From Trypanosoma brucei gambiense DAL972 (taxonomy: Eukaryota; Euglenozoa; Kinetoplastea; Trypanosomatida; Trypanosomatidae): a stretch of DNA of 64,000 bases. This document shows positions 1 through 9,619 of this stretch, piece after piece. The stretch lies in NCBI RefSeq assembly GCF_000210295.1, contig NC_026743.1, positions 558,001-622,000 on the forward strand, written 5' to 3'. The notes under the pieces are model-generated. The model was not told where the DNA came from. It saw only the letters and a program-made list of their open reading frames with translations, and did no database searches. Made by a program: the position numbers and the translations under genes. Position 1 is the stretch's first letter, and each line of letters opens with the position of its first letter.

Positions 1-2537
1 ACCGAGATTACATCGAAAATGCCGCATTGCCTCCACTGTCTTCAACAGCAAAGGACGTGCTGCGGCAAATGCATGAGGTTCCGGAGGCACCCACTAAAGG
101 TAAGTCAATTTCCACGACGAAAACAACCGGGAACTCACAGGCAGTGGAGGATGATGCGCAACCGGAGGCGCGGATTATTTGGATTACGCCACCAACCTCT
201 GAGCGTGCGCCCACACCAAGTGAGGAACTGTTGGGAAAGCGACGGAAGAAAACTGCGGGGAATAGTGTGGGAGAGGACTTAACCCCAGTTGCCGTCCCCG
301 AAGACGACGACACACCACCTTGTATGATTCGTATGCCACTAGATGAGCGTCATATCATGGCGTTAGAGAGCATGATGTTGTCAGGGAGGCCACTAGAATT
401 GAAATTTACCCGCGTACTAAGACCTGGGTTGCCAACTGAGTGGGAAGATAAACAAGAATGGTATTTCCGTGCTATCATACCTGTCGATTTGGCACCGCTT
501 TCCGATCCTGGATCACGTGAATTGTCGGCAGATATTCAACTCCAACCCGTAAAGGCAGCCGTTCGCACGGAGGAGGTTAAAAAAACGTCCAAACGGTCAA
601 AGAATATGTCGCAGGGACTTCGCCACGAAGAAATCGACACAGAAGGGGAACACCCGTACGTAACCTGCAAAACATCTGCAGTTGTTTCAATAGAACTTGA
701 GAAAACGCTTGTACAGTTGCCAAAAGATCGTATCCGTCCCGCTGTCCTCCCGACCAACCTCATTCCAAAGCGTCCGCCGCCAAGGAAGGAATTCCGAGAC
801 AGCACACGGCAGTTCTCAGATATGGTAGCTTCCATTGCAGAGAGAATGATGCACGACTGCGCTGCACTTCAGGATGCAGACAGCGAGCGCAAAGAGGAGG
901 AAATTTTGGAAGTATTTGAGAACTCTGGGAGACTTGAGTCGTATAAGGAGCAGCTACTTCCCCTAGTGGTGAACGTAGTTCGGGAAAAATTCCTCTCTGA
1001 CAAGGACGCATCACCCGATGTAATTAGTCGACTTACAAATGAGTTATACGTCCACCTTCTCAACAGCATACACTGCACACTACACAACATGGTGGAGGGA
1101 ATGAGCACCCCAGAACAGGAAAATGCCAATCGGGTTGCCACAGCGAAACCGTCGACCGCATCGCCACAGGGACCTGATGATGGCATTGACTACGTGTGGT
1201 TAGAGCGGGCTGAAGAGGCGGAAACAATACGGGACTACGCACGCGCAACACGCTGCCACCAGGCACGCATCGCCAGCTGTGCCTGCGCGGAAAGCTTTCC
1301 GGACGTGTGGTATGATGCAGCATCTTACTTTGTGCGGATTGGGGAAACAACGCGGGCAGAGCAGTGTTTTCGAGAAGCCATTTCTCATGATCCGACGCAT
1401 GCGCCCTCGCTTATGGCATATGGTGCTCTCCTTCTTACTTTTGACCGCTTTGATGAGGCAACCGTGTATTTGCAAGCTGCGGTGGATGCAAAGCCGAGCA
1501 GTCTTTCATGGGGACTTATCTCCCTCCTTTGTGATATGCATGTTTTGAATCTAGAACGGGGGCCCCGGTATGAGTCACAGCGGGCTCACTGGGAACATGA
1601 AGGGACTATTGCTATGAGAGAAGCATTAAGTTTCAGCACCGATGTGGATCATACCTCTGTCAGCAAAGAGGTTGCAGATTACTTACTGAAGCTTCAGCAC
1701 CCCGGCCTCGCTAATATTTCTCTAACCAGATGCTCTCGTGGTGGACATACGGAGGTCCTATACGCACGTTTGTTTGCATTGGGCGAGCAGTATAATGAGG
1801 CGTTGGAAACACTGAAAAATGGGGAAGGGTTAGAACCATACATCGAGGAGGTTACCATACTTCGTGGTGACTGCTACGCGGCGCTCGGCCGAAGTGACGA
1901 AGCAATCAGGGAATACAAGAGCGTATTGTGCGCTAAGGACAAGGAGCCGCGGCGCCGCTTTGGCCCGAGTTATATTCATCTTGGGAATCTGTTGATTACC
2001 GCAGGGTGTTACAATGATGCGTTGGGTGCTTTTACCATTGGAATTCAGGCATGGCCGTGCAGTCTCACTTGGTTGGGTGCCGGCATTGCGTACTACCGAT
2101 TGAATAAAATAGATGCGGCTGAGGAATGCTTGAGTGAATCAAACACCCTAAACAACACCAACCCGCGGACGTGGGCGTACCTCTCACTTGTGTGTCTTCG
2201 AAAGGAACGTGTGGAACTCAAAACTGTGTTACGACAGGCCATTATGCAAGGACTCGCCGACCCCGGGTTATTAACCGAACTTGGCCGCGATCTTGTCCGT
2301 GCGTGTATGGGAGAACTCGGTGAAAGTTGTCTGCGGAAGGCACTCGCTGTTGAGCGGGAGTGCGGTCGGGAGGACAGCGCAGTTTGCTGCACGGCCATGT
2401 ATTATTTAGCGGGTGCAGTAGAGGGTAATAACGCGGAGGAGGCATGGATGTTATACACGGCTGTGGCGAACAAAACTATGGATGAGGTGCTGCGGGCAAA
2501 AGCGGAGGAGCAACTTGCCGCCCTTGGAAAGTCGTGA
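1..2537 (+). CDS. TPR-repeat protein resembling cilia/flagella protein CFAP70 (5' end missing)
   Basis: The reading frame is open from base 3 to the TGA at 2535-2537, so the start lies before the window; the first in-window ATG in frame is at base 69. At least 845 residues are seen. The N-terminal half is charged and probably poorly folded. A helical region follows (about bases 800-1100), and the C-terminal half, from about base 1190, is a run of tetratricopeptide-like helices, for example WYDAASYFVRIGETTRAEQC followed by FREAISHDP. The order of a long N-terminal region, a helical segment with LYVHLLNSIHCTLHNM, then C-terminal TPRs resembles CFAP70 (TTC18), an axonemal protein linked to outer dynein arms in other organisms. 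That name rests on recalled family resemblance; membership of the TPR superfamily is much safer. It leads a plus-strand block with the kinase at 4074. Confidence 0.72.
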   Translation, partial: RDYIENAALPPLSSTAKDVLRQMHEVPEAPTKGKSISTTKTTGNSQAVEDDAQPEARIIWITPPTSERAPTPSEELLGKRRKKTAGNSVGEDLTPVAVPEDDDTPPCMIRMPLDERHIMALESMMLSGRPLELKFTRVLRPGLPTEWEDKQEWYFRAIIPVDLAPLSDPGSRELSADIQLQPVKAAVRTEEVKKTSKRSKNMSQGLRHEEIDTEGEHPYVTCKTSAVVSIELEKTLVQLPKDRIRPAVLPTNLIPKRPPPRKEFRDSTRQFSDMVASIAERMMHDCAALQDADSERKEEEILEVFENSGRLESYKEQLLPLVVNVVREKFLSDKDASPDVISRLTNELYVHLLNSIHCTLHNMVEGMSTPEQENANRVATAKPSTASPQGPDDGIDYVWLERAEEAETIRDYARATRCHQARIASCACAESFPDVWYDAASYFVRIGETTRAEQCFREAISHDPTHAPSLMAYGALLLTFDRFDEATVYLQAAVDAKPSSLSWGLISLLCDMHVLNLERGPRYESQRAHWEHEGTIAMREALSFSTDVDHTSVSKEVADYLLKLQHPGLANISLTRCSRGGHTEVLYARLFALGEQYNEALETLKNGEGLEPYIEEVTILRGDCYAALGRSDEAIREYKSVLCAKDKEPRRRFGPSYIHLGNLLITAGCYNDALGAFTIGIQAWPCSLTWLGAGIAYYRLNKIDAAEECLSESNTLNNTNPRTWAYLSLVCLRKERVELKTVLRQAIMQGLADPGLLTELGRDLVRACMGELGESCLRKALAVERECGREDSAVCCTAMYYLAGAVEGNNAEEAWMLYTAVANKTMDEVLRAKAEEQLAALGKS

Positions 2538-3718
2538 GGGGTTAAGAAGTGCTGTTGCGCTCTGCTCAATTATATTTTCTCATATGAGCGGTATTAGTTA
2601 ATAATCAAACTCACACTGTCCATCGGGTTACCAGCGCGACCCCAGGGGGGTTTCCCCCTCTCTTCAGTTCGCACTTCTCTCTCAAAGTATATTTCCCTTT
2701 ACTGAATTAGCGCATGTAAAGAAGAAGAAAAAAAGGTTGGAAAAACCAAAAAAGAAAAGAAAAAAAAACAGCCGGAAAAGGGAGAGAGAATGTGTGTGCA
2801 TGCATGAATTATAGAGCAGAGAAGATGGGTGGTGATGTCTTTGTTATGTGCAGTAATATGGCAGGGTCAATTTGATGTTGAATGAGGCATGCCTACCTGA
2901 GGTTAACTCGAAAGGGCGCGTTTCTCGCGGTCATATGTTTATTTCATTTGCCCTGTCCCGGCACTTGTGTGGATAAAATGTGATTGCCTCATATTAGTAT
3001 ACATCCTCCTACCTTATGTCCAAAAATAAAACTGCTGTCTCCTGCAAAAATAATAATAATTATTATTATTACGTACCTATTTTTTTTTTCTCTCCTCGCT
3101 TGTCTTTTATTGTTTTTTTTTTTTAAAAGACGTATTCAAGTCCCAACATGAAAAATTTCCCCAATAGACACAAATGCTTTGTGTGCAATTCATTTGAACC
3201 ATGAATGCGTGCACTTGTACACAAAACGTTAACTCCATAATGTTAAAAAGAAAGGGCGAGTATGGGAAGGAGGAAGGCAAGAGGAGGAGAAAAGTATAAA
3301 TGTGGAAACACATCGCGAAACCTTTTTTTTTCCTTTTTGTCTTCCTCCTGTACTGCAACGTTCCTTCGACGCAAAAAGTATTGCAAAAGATGTCAGTTTT
3401 TATTCTCTTCTGGTTTTACCGCTTCTATTTGTGTACCGATGCGCCTTTAGGTTTGCTGTCAAACCGTCTATAATAATAATAATTATTATTCTCATCGTTT
3501 AAACGTTATCAATATGATTTATTGATTTACGGTTTCTAAAGGGCATGCGGGCTTTTGAAAACAGCGGTGTGCCGCTACTGTTTTTGTCGCCCAAAACCCA
3601 ATGAATTATTTCCATGCATTTACCATCGTTTAATTATGGGGTGCACATCCACGCTGGAGAAATTGGTGGTATATCATTCATACAATTTAGTTTATGTTCT
3701 TATTTAATTGACTATCCT

Positions 3719-3741
3719 GTGTGTGTGTGTGTGTGTGTGTG
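3719..3741. repeat. (GT)n microsatellite
   Basis: An unbroken GT dinucleotide run of 23 bases in the intergenic region. A T-rich, AT-rich segment follows it. Confidence 0.9.
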
Positions 3742-3981
3742 ACGATAATAATAAAAATGATGTTGTTGTTGTTGTGGCTGCTTTTGCATATCTACTTTCT
3801 TATTTTATATTATATGATAATTATTATCATTATTGATTTCTTCAACCCCCACTTCTTGTACTTCATGGAATATATAGACCCCCGGCAACTGCGTAGCAGT
3901 GCCTTTAAATATATAAAGAAATAAAAGAGGGACGGAACCATATTACCAATATATATATCCACATCCACATATATACATAAA

Positions 3982-4002
3982 ATATATATATATATATATA
4001 TA
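3982..4002. repeat. (AT)n microsatellite
   Basis: An AT dinucleotide run about 70 bases upstream of the kinase start codon. It lies just before the short pyrimidine tract and AG that could receive the spliced leader. Confidence 0.85.
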
Positions 4003-4073
4003 TCTGTTTCTTTCATAGTGTTAAGTGCAACTGCGGCGAGAAGACGAAAAAGCGTAGGGTTGAAGGAAGGGGA

Positions 4074-5213
4074 ATGACTGATGTCTCGCTTCGACCCTTA
4101 ACAACTCATAAATCGCGTCGTCACTCGCACAATACGGGAGTGCTGGAGTGTCAAACTATTTTGCAAGGGAGATTCAGATTGAATGGTCTGCTGGGAAAAG
4201 GAGGATTTGGAGAGGTATACGCCGGTGTGACGGTTTCCACGGGTGAAGAAGTGGCAGTGAAGATTGCACCAAATAGAAAACGTCATGTTTTGGCTCATGA
4301 AGCGGATGTCATGCGTTCCATACAAAGTGCTGTTGGTAATGCAGATCCGCCAGGTATACCCACACTGAAATTCTTTGGTCATGATGGTGATAACACTATT
4401 CTCGTCATGAGTGTTCACGGGCCGTCATTGGAGAAGCTCCGCTCTGAGATGGGAAGGCTTTCCCTCAAAACAGTAGTTATGCTTGGTATGGAAATGATTG
4501 ACAGAATACAGTTCTTTCACTCCACTGGATTTATACACCGCGATATTAAACCAGGAAACTTCCTCATGGGCGTTGGAAAGCACGCGCATGAAGTGTATTT
4601 GATTGATTTTGGTCTCAGTACCCGTCACAGTCATTCCGGTGCTTGGCATCGTGGAAGACCGACTGCAAGCAAGTTTGTTGGCACATCATGGTTTGCATCC
4701 CTTCGCACTCATCAGGGTTACGCACAGAGCCGCCGAGATGATTTGGAGCAGTTGGTTTATTCACTAATTTATCTCCACCGCGGAAAATTGCCTTGGACGG
4801 AGTTACGGCACACTGACCGAACTGAAAGGACACGGGCTATTGCAGCGGCGAAAGAAAATCTCTCTACCGCACAAATATGTGTGTGTTGCCCCCCTCAGTT
4901 TGAAGTGCTTCTCACATATGTACAGAAGCTTAAGTTTGATGAAATACCGCGATATGAAATGTGTAGGAATATCATTTGGTCTATTCTCCATCCATCATCT
5001 GCAGGTCCAAAACCGAGTTTAACGTATGAATGGCTCACACCAGAGCGGGAATGCGAGACACCAAAGTGCGTGTTTCCGGCTCTGAGGGGATCAGAAACGA
5101 AACATGGAACTAAAAACGATGAAGTGGCAAGAAACGATAGTGAAGCAAAGAAAAGTTTGAGGAGACGAATGCCCACAGCGAGTTCTACATCTCATACCGC
5201 CGGAAAGGGATGA
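4074..5213 (+). CDS. Casein kinase 1 family protein kinase
   Basis: The predicted protein of 379 residues is a serine/threonine kinase of the CK1 family. A glycine loop (GKGGFGEVYAG) lies near residue 41 and an AVKIA lysine near residue 62. The catalytic loop is HRDIKPGNFLM and the metal-binding motif is LIDFGLS. CK1 hallmarks follow: a GTSWFAS segment where most CK1s have GTARYAS, then SRRDDLEQLVYSLIYLHRGKLPW. The residues needed for catalysis are present, so it is likely active. The tail after about residue 300 is basic and Ser/Thr-rich with no domain seen. The GTSWFAS change and divergent insert suggest it is not one of the main housekeeping CK1 isoforms. ATG 4074 is used because AG acceptors lie shortly upstream (4017-4018). 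It is the last plus-strand gene before the convergent region. Confidence 0.9.
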   Translation: MTDVSLRPLTTHKSRRHSHNTGVLECQTILQGRFRLNGLLGKGGFGEVYAGVTVSTGEEVAVKIAPNRKRHVLAHEADVMRSIQSAVGNADPPGIPTLKFFGHDGDNTILVMSVHGPSLEKLRSEMGRLSLKTVVMLGMEMIDRIQFFHSTGFIHRDIKPGNFLMGVGKHAHEVYLIDFGLSTRHSHSGAWHRGRPTASKFVGTSWFASLRTHQGYAQSRRDDLEQLVYSLIYLHRGKLPWTELRHTDRTERTRAIAAAKENLSTAQICVCCPPQFEVLLTYVQKLKFDEIPRYEMCRNIIWSILHPSSAGPKPSLTYEWLTPERECETPKCVFPALRGSETKHGTKNDEVARNDSEAKKSLRRRMPTASSTSHTAGKG

Positions 5214-5760
5214 TGTTGACTAATCATAATCATCATAATAATAATGATGAGGAAGTATTGGGGGCGCCACAAGTATTTTTTTTTCCTTCTTTTTCCCCTT
5301 TCCCCTTTCCTTCTTCTTCTTATTCGTCTTCTTCTTGTAAAATGCGGCATGTAAGGGCAACCTCTCCACCACACATAGGTTGGAAGTTGTGTGAGACCGT
5401 GCGGCCTCCTTTTCCACCGTCTGTCTTTTGTTGCTTCTGTTTTGTTTTTTTTTGATGATGATGATGATGGTGTTGTTGTTGTTGTTGTTGCCTCTCTTTC
5501 TTTTTTTTTTCTTCCCCTCCTCTTACCCCCCTTCCAACACTCATTTCACTTTCAATTTTTTTTTTCTGTCTCTCCCTCTGTTTCTTTTCCCCACGAACGA
5601 CAATTTTTTATTACCTGTTTTGTTAATCAGTTTGTGTAATGTGTGTACTCGTGTGATGGGGAAAGATGTGGTGATGCAAGACACGCAATGTATGCTACGG
5701 TTCTTTTTTTTTTATTATTATTTTCCAGATCGTTGTTCTCAAAAAACCAAATAAAAACAA

Positions 5761-5785
5761 ATATATATATATATATATATATATA
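5761..5785. repeat. (AT)n microsatellite
   Basis: An AT dinucleotide run in the convergent strand-switch region, followed by A-rich DNA. Confidence 0.85.
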
Positions 5786-6093
5786 AAGAAAAAAAAAAAG
5801 AAAGTAAATAAGTTACACGGAGAAAGAAAAAAAAAAGGAGGAAAGGAGGAGTACTCAGTTTACTTCCCGATTTTGCTCTCGAGTTTTATTTCCTTGTCTT
5901 TGCATTTTGTATACTTTTTTTTACTTACTGTTGACACTCCCTTGTGGAGTGTTGATTTGTAAGGGAAAAAGACAAGGGGAGGAGGAGAAGAGGGGAAAAT
6001 TAAATTTTTTTTTAAAAAAAGAAAAAAAAAGCACCCTCATGTGTGTTATCCTTTTTTTTTCTTTAATTCCCATGCTACTATTCCATACCCTCG

Positions 6094-6120
6094 TTATTAT
6101 TATTATTATTATTATTATTA
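6094..6120. repeat. (ATT)n microsatellite
   Basis: About nine ATT units in the convergent strand-switch region. They give isoleucine-rich or asparagine-rich false open frames. Confidence 0.85.
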
Positions 6121-7781
6121 ACAAAAGCGTAAAAGGTACCCAAGCGTAAGCGCAGTGCAACCATTTCTTTTTTTCTTTTTTGTTCTAAATGTTTATGTCT
6201 CGCTCAACCGCCCCATGTCCAGTGCACCTCATGAAGGAAGGGGTATTTAATGAAAGAGAAAAAAAAAAAGGAGAAAAGATAAAAAAAAAAGAAAAAGAAA
6301 GGGAGGGAGGGAGAAAACAGGGCAAGAGAGAAAATGTGGAGTAGTTTTGTTTTTTTTTTAAAAAAAACCAGGAACGAAGAAGTGAAGGGGAAAAAGGAGA
6401 GAGAGAAATGTGAATATTTATGCTCCCGGTCTCTCTTTTCTTTTTTTTTTTCTCCCGTCCTTTCTCCCTCCCTCCCTTTCTTGCCGCTTGTGGGGATTTT
6501 ATGAGTTTATTTTGATTATTTTCTCCATCCGCGTTTTCCTCATATGTTCTTAGGTGCTATGGGTTCTGATGTCATTCCTTCTTATTTTCCATACCACTTT
6601 CTCTTCTTATCATGTTGTTAATCTCATGAGATATTTATATATTTATATATTTATGCCGATGAAGAACCGTTCGCCTTTTGTTGTTGTTGTTGTCGTTGGT
6701 GTCGTTTCAGATGTAACACCCTTCCCTATTGTCTTGCTTCCTCCGCTGTGAGGTCGCGTTTTTGTACACTTGTGGTTGTCTGTTTGTTTTTTGTTTTTTC
6801 TTTTTGTCGTTGTTGGGATTTTTTTTTTTCTGTTACCACGGTTCCCATTAAAAAAAAAAAAAAATATATATATATATACTATACGATGTTACCACTTCGC
6901 TGATAATTTCTTCATATTCATTCGCGCATGTGGAAATCATATGGGTTATGTGTGAAGATCGGAACGACTTTTGTAGCCGGTCCCTGCGTCTTATCTCAAT
7001 TCTCTACTTTTGTCCCCTTTTTAAAAATAAACCTTCCAACCTCTACTTTCTGTATCACCGTTATAATTCTTGAATAAGCAAAGAAAATACAAACGACAAG
7101 CGAATGCGCAGTGAAATAGTTTTTCTTTTTAAATCAAATAGAAAAGCAAGGGACTAAACTGTGTGGACCCGGCTGAGCACTGCGTAGGTGATTCTCTTTT
7201 ATCGTACAACACAGGAGCAACCTTTTAAGAAGAAAGGACCGCCAGGTGCAGTTTGTAGAACTTCCATTCGCACAGGAGGGGGAAAAAGGAAGTGGATTAT
7301 ATTAGACTAAACCACGCGGGTCCCCCAGACAAAAGGGGAAAAGTAAGCCAAAATTCATCCGCTCGATATTTGAACGTCCCCCCCCCCCCAAATGATGGTG
7401 AACTTCCATCGATTTATGGTTAAAAAAGATATTGCGTGAAGCAACACATCCCTCCACCACCAACACACAACTCCAGTAGGGAACGTTTGGTTGGATTGTG
7501 TAGGCATAAACAGCCTTTTGCCCGTACCGCCTTGAATTTTGTAATGCGGGTGTGCCTATGCTGAAGTGTTGTGCGGACCCATCTAAAAGGATGGCTGTCA
7601 AAAGAGTTGGATCCCCATCCATTTTCCATCATTCGCACCCAGAGGCCAGTTGCACTATTTCCAATATGTGACAAAGGCGGTCTCTTCCCTATTTTTCCTG
7701 TTTCCTCTCCCCTTCTTCATTATTTGGTATTGATGACGAGCGTGCCGTCGGTCCCACTCAAGACAGTAACCGTAAAAAACG

Positions 7782-7855
7782 AAATCAGTGTTAGTTCAAA
7801 CCATACTTTCAGGGGAAATGGGTTTCCCCGCATCTCCGTTTCATTGGATGGTGGC
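7782..7855 (+). repeat. Inverted repeat, left arm (74 bp)
   Basis: These 74 bases match the reverse complement of 9546-9619 at 71 positions by my alignment, with no gaps. The match stops sharply at both ends. The right edge of this arm lies 9 bases before the retroposon fragment and overlaps the first three bases of its target-site duplication. No ncRNA motif was recognised in it. Confidence 0.85.
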
Positions 7856-7864
7856 TACTCTACA
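7853..7864 (+). repeat. Target-site duplication, left copy (12 bp)
   Basis: GGCTACTCTACA directly abuts the 5' end of the retroposon fragment. A copy with one difference (GGCTAGTCTACA) lies at 8287-8298. Twelve bases is the known length of ingi/RIME target-site duplications. Confidence 0.8.
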
Positions 7865-7943
7865 CCCTGGCGATGCCGGCCACCTCAACGTGGTGCCAGG
7901 GTCCAGTACCCCGTATCATCGGGGGAAGCCAAGAGCCAGCAGC
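7865..7943 (+). ncRNA. HDV-like self-cleaving ribozyme / internal promoter signature of the retroposon
   Basis: The first bases, CCCTGGC (7865-7871), pair perfectly with GCCAGGG (7895-7901), giving the 7-bp P1 helix. Between them CCAC (7880-7883) and GTGG (7890-7893) can form P3, and CCCC (7909-7912) with GGGG (7921-7924) can form P4. A CCAAG follows, where a catalytic cytosine would be expected. In T. cruzi L1Tc the equivalent 77 nt act both as an HDV-like ribozyme and as an internal RNA polymerase II promoter. Activity here is inferred from the pairing only. Confidence 0.7.
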
Positions 7944-8286
7944 GTTCCTTTCATGGGGAACACTGCTTTTGCTCCGTCTACGGCATCATACAGCACAGGG
8001 ATCAACAGCGTCTTGCTGGGACACCGTTTTTCATTTGTCGGTCCCTGGGCACGTGCCAGCGTGCCATCAGCAGTATCATCCGCACTAAGATGCTGCTGTC
8101 CGGGGATGTGGAAGAGAATCCCGGCCCGTCGTTGCGCGGGATGCAGTGGAACTGCGCCGGGCTATCTCAAGGAAAGAGATTAGCACTCCACAAAACCCTT
8201 GTTGATGAGCGGATCGCCTTTTGTCTGTTGAGCGAGACAAGGATGACGCCTGGAGAGGCGGCTTGCTTTAGCGTTGCTGGCTACCT
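7865..8286 (+). mobile_element. 5' fragment of an ingi-type non-LTR retroposon
   Basis: The element starts with the roughly 79-bp signature shared by the 5' ends of trypanosomatid ingi/L1Tc retroposons. It then encodes, in one frame, a 2A-type motif (GDVEENPGP at about 8100-8130) and the first part of the AP-endonuclease domain (MQWNCAGLSQGKRLALHK, then LLSETRMTPGEAACF). The homology stops at about 8286, inside the endonuclease, and a 12-bp target-site duplication with one mismatch brackets exactly this 422-bp segment. No reverse transcriptase, RNase H or poly(A) tail is present. A RIME element would join the first and last ~250 bp of ingi; this piece instead runs beyond 250 bp of 5' sequence and ends without a tail. 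It cannot mobilise itself. Confidence 0.85.
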
Positions 8287-8335
8287 GGCTAGTCTACACT
8301 TTGCGTCCAAATGGGTAGCGAGGAGAAACGAATAA
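7930..8335 (+). pseudogene. Remnant of the ingi ORF: 2A motif and start of AP endonuclease
   Basis: The frame that carries the 2A motif stays open from upstream of the element to a stop at 8333-8335. It reads through a plausible leader, the 2A sequence (NPGP), about 50 residues of the endonuclease N-terminus, then about a dozen residues of flanking host DNA. The motif causes ribosome skipping between the last Gly and Pro in related elements. The endonuclease catalytic core is missing, so no active enzyme can be made. An ATG in another frame at 7953 suggests the leader may also have shifted frame. Confidence 0.7.
8287..8298 (+). repeat. Target-site duplication, right copy (12 bp)
   Basis: GGCTAGTCTACA differs by one base from the copy at 7853-7864 and marks the 3' end of the retroposon fragment. 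Confidence 0.8.
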
Positions 8336-9545
8336 TACGGCGACGAAGCGAGGCCCAGGGAAGGACCACTTCAATGCGGAAACGGATTCGGGAATCCCCT
8401 CGGGCCAAATGGTTTTGCGGTGGGGAGGCGCCCCGCGGAATTCCCAGACATCGGGGGGAGTGCGTTATGGTATTCTGTTTTCCTCTCCTTTAGGTCCGCG
8501 TCCCGACGGCGAGTCATAATACAGAGGTGTCCAAGCGTGTTTTCTTTCCTTTTGAGGAACCACTTGGGACCGAAAATGGAGGTCGGTGGGGGCAAGAAAC
8601 AAAGAAGTTGGGGGAGCGAATGGAAATTGCCATGAAGAAAGGAGAGGCGGAGGCGGTTGCCCACCAGATTCCTTCCGCTACCGCTTGGGTGCAAAACGCA
8701 AAGTGTTCCTCGCATGCCGAAACACCGCGGCCTCGGGAGCGCGGAGTCGACGTCGCGTAAGGAATTTGAGAAAACGCTCCGGAAAGTTCAGGCGAAGGGA
8801 AGCCGTTGCGCCTCTGGTTGCCCAAACGCTTCGGTTTCAGAGCTGGCCACGGGGCCCGGTTTGGGCTCTTCAACGAACAAATCGTGAATCCGCCGCTCTA
8901 ACGAGTGGAATCTGACCGCGGGTGGAATGATGGAAAAAGGCACCGAGGCTTATATTTGCAGAATCCGGTGGCTTTTTAGCTAAAAACACACCTCAGGACG
9001 ATGGGCAGGGTAATCGCTTGACGCCCCAGCTGGATGACGGTGGATTCGCCACCACTGCAACGATGGGAAGCGGGAACAAGGATGGGAAAGGTGTCAAGTA
9101 AATAAGGGATGGAAAAGCAAGTACAAACCTCCCATCGTGTGGGCGGCGTTCACGCGATGGGTGTGGAGACCTCGAGGAGATTTACAAACAGAGGCAACCA
9201 CGGAACTGAACCAACTGAATGAAGCTATCCCCCCCCATTGTGTGTGTGTGGGGGGGGGGGGGGAAGGATGCAGAAAATAACGCGCGTGAAACAACCTTGC
9301 GGTGACGGAGAGTGCGCTAACATACAAAAAGGGGGGAAGGTGGTCTCAACAAGTTAAAAATAATGTAGGGAATACTGAGGCCATGTACCTGTTTGTGGCA
9401 CGCTGAAGGTGGCGAGGGAAATACATGGACAGGTAAATTGGAGAGGGCAAATGCGGAAAAGTGAGGTGAGATGAAGTGAAGCCTCCACCAGCATTCTTCG
9501 GTATGGCAGATACCAACAAATCAGCGGCTGCATTGGACGGGAAAT
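8336..9545. other. Middle of convergent strand-switch region, no gene recognised
   Basis: From 8336 to about 8960 the DNA is richer in G+C than its flanks and open in several frames, but no retroposon or host motif was recognised; it could hold decayed coding sequence. Beyond 8960 the sequence is ordinary non-coding DNA with a run of 14 G at 9250-9263 next to a short TG repeat. Confidence 0.4.
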
Positions 9546-9619
9546 GCCACCATCCAATGAAACGGAGATGCGGGGAAACCTATTTCCCCTAAAAGTATGG
9601 TTTGAACTAACAGTGATTT
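9546..9619 (-). repeat. Inverted repeat, right arm (74 bp)
   Basis: The reverse complement of this stretch matches 7782-7855 with three differences and no gaps. The arms are about 1.7 kb apart and enclose the retroposon fragment. Confidence 0.85.

Larger units (their letters stand above)
2538..4073. other. Intergenic/UTR DNA, low complexity
   Basis: No convincing gene is seen. The stretch holds the presumed 3' UTR of the TPR gene and the 5' UTR of the kinase gene: A-rich and T-rich runs near 2740-2770 and 3080-3125, AAT/ATT runs near 3050-3070 and 3470-3490, a GT repeat at 3719-3741 and an AT repeat at 3982-4002. A TTTCATAG at 4011-4018 could be the spliced-leader acceptor of the kinase gene. 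Short open frames here are built from the repeats. Confidence 0.6.
5214..7781. other. Left part of convergent strand-switch region
   Basis: No gene is recognised. This DNA follows the last plus-strand gene and is strongly low-complexity: T/C-rich tracts around 5275-5335 and 5500-5590, TGA and GTT triplet runs at about 5453-5490, an AT repeat at 5761-5785, an ATT repeat at about 6094-6120, many A and T homopolymers, and a run of 12 C at 7378-7389. Convergent switch regions in T. brucei are established sites of RNA polymerase II termination, often marked by base J and variant histones. Those marks cannot be seen in sequence. Confidence 0.55.

Noticed and set aside
5320..5544. His/Gln-rich reverse-strand frame
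   Set aside because: Made of TGA and GTT repeats read on the other strand; lies in an intergenic repeat-rich segment.
7571..7864. Coding sequence upstream of the retroposon in the same frame as the 2A motif
   Set aside because: It is host DNA containing the inverted-repeat arm; openness appears to be chance because the element starts at 7865.
8336..8960. 3' half of ingi after the endonuclease fragment
   Set aside because: G+C-rich and open in several frames, but no reverse transcriptase, RNase H or zinc-finger motif was recognised and the target-site duplication ends the element at 8286.
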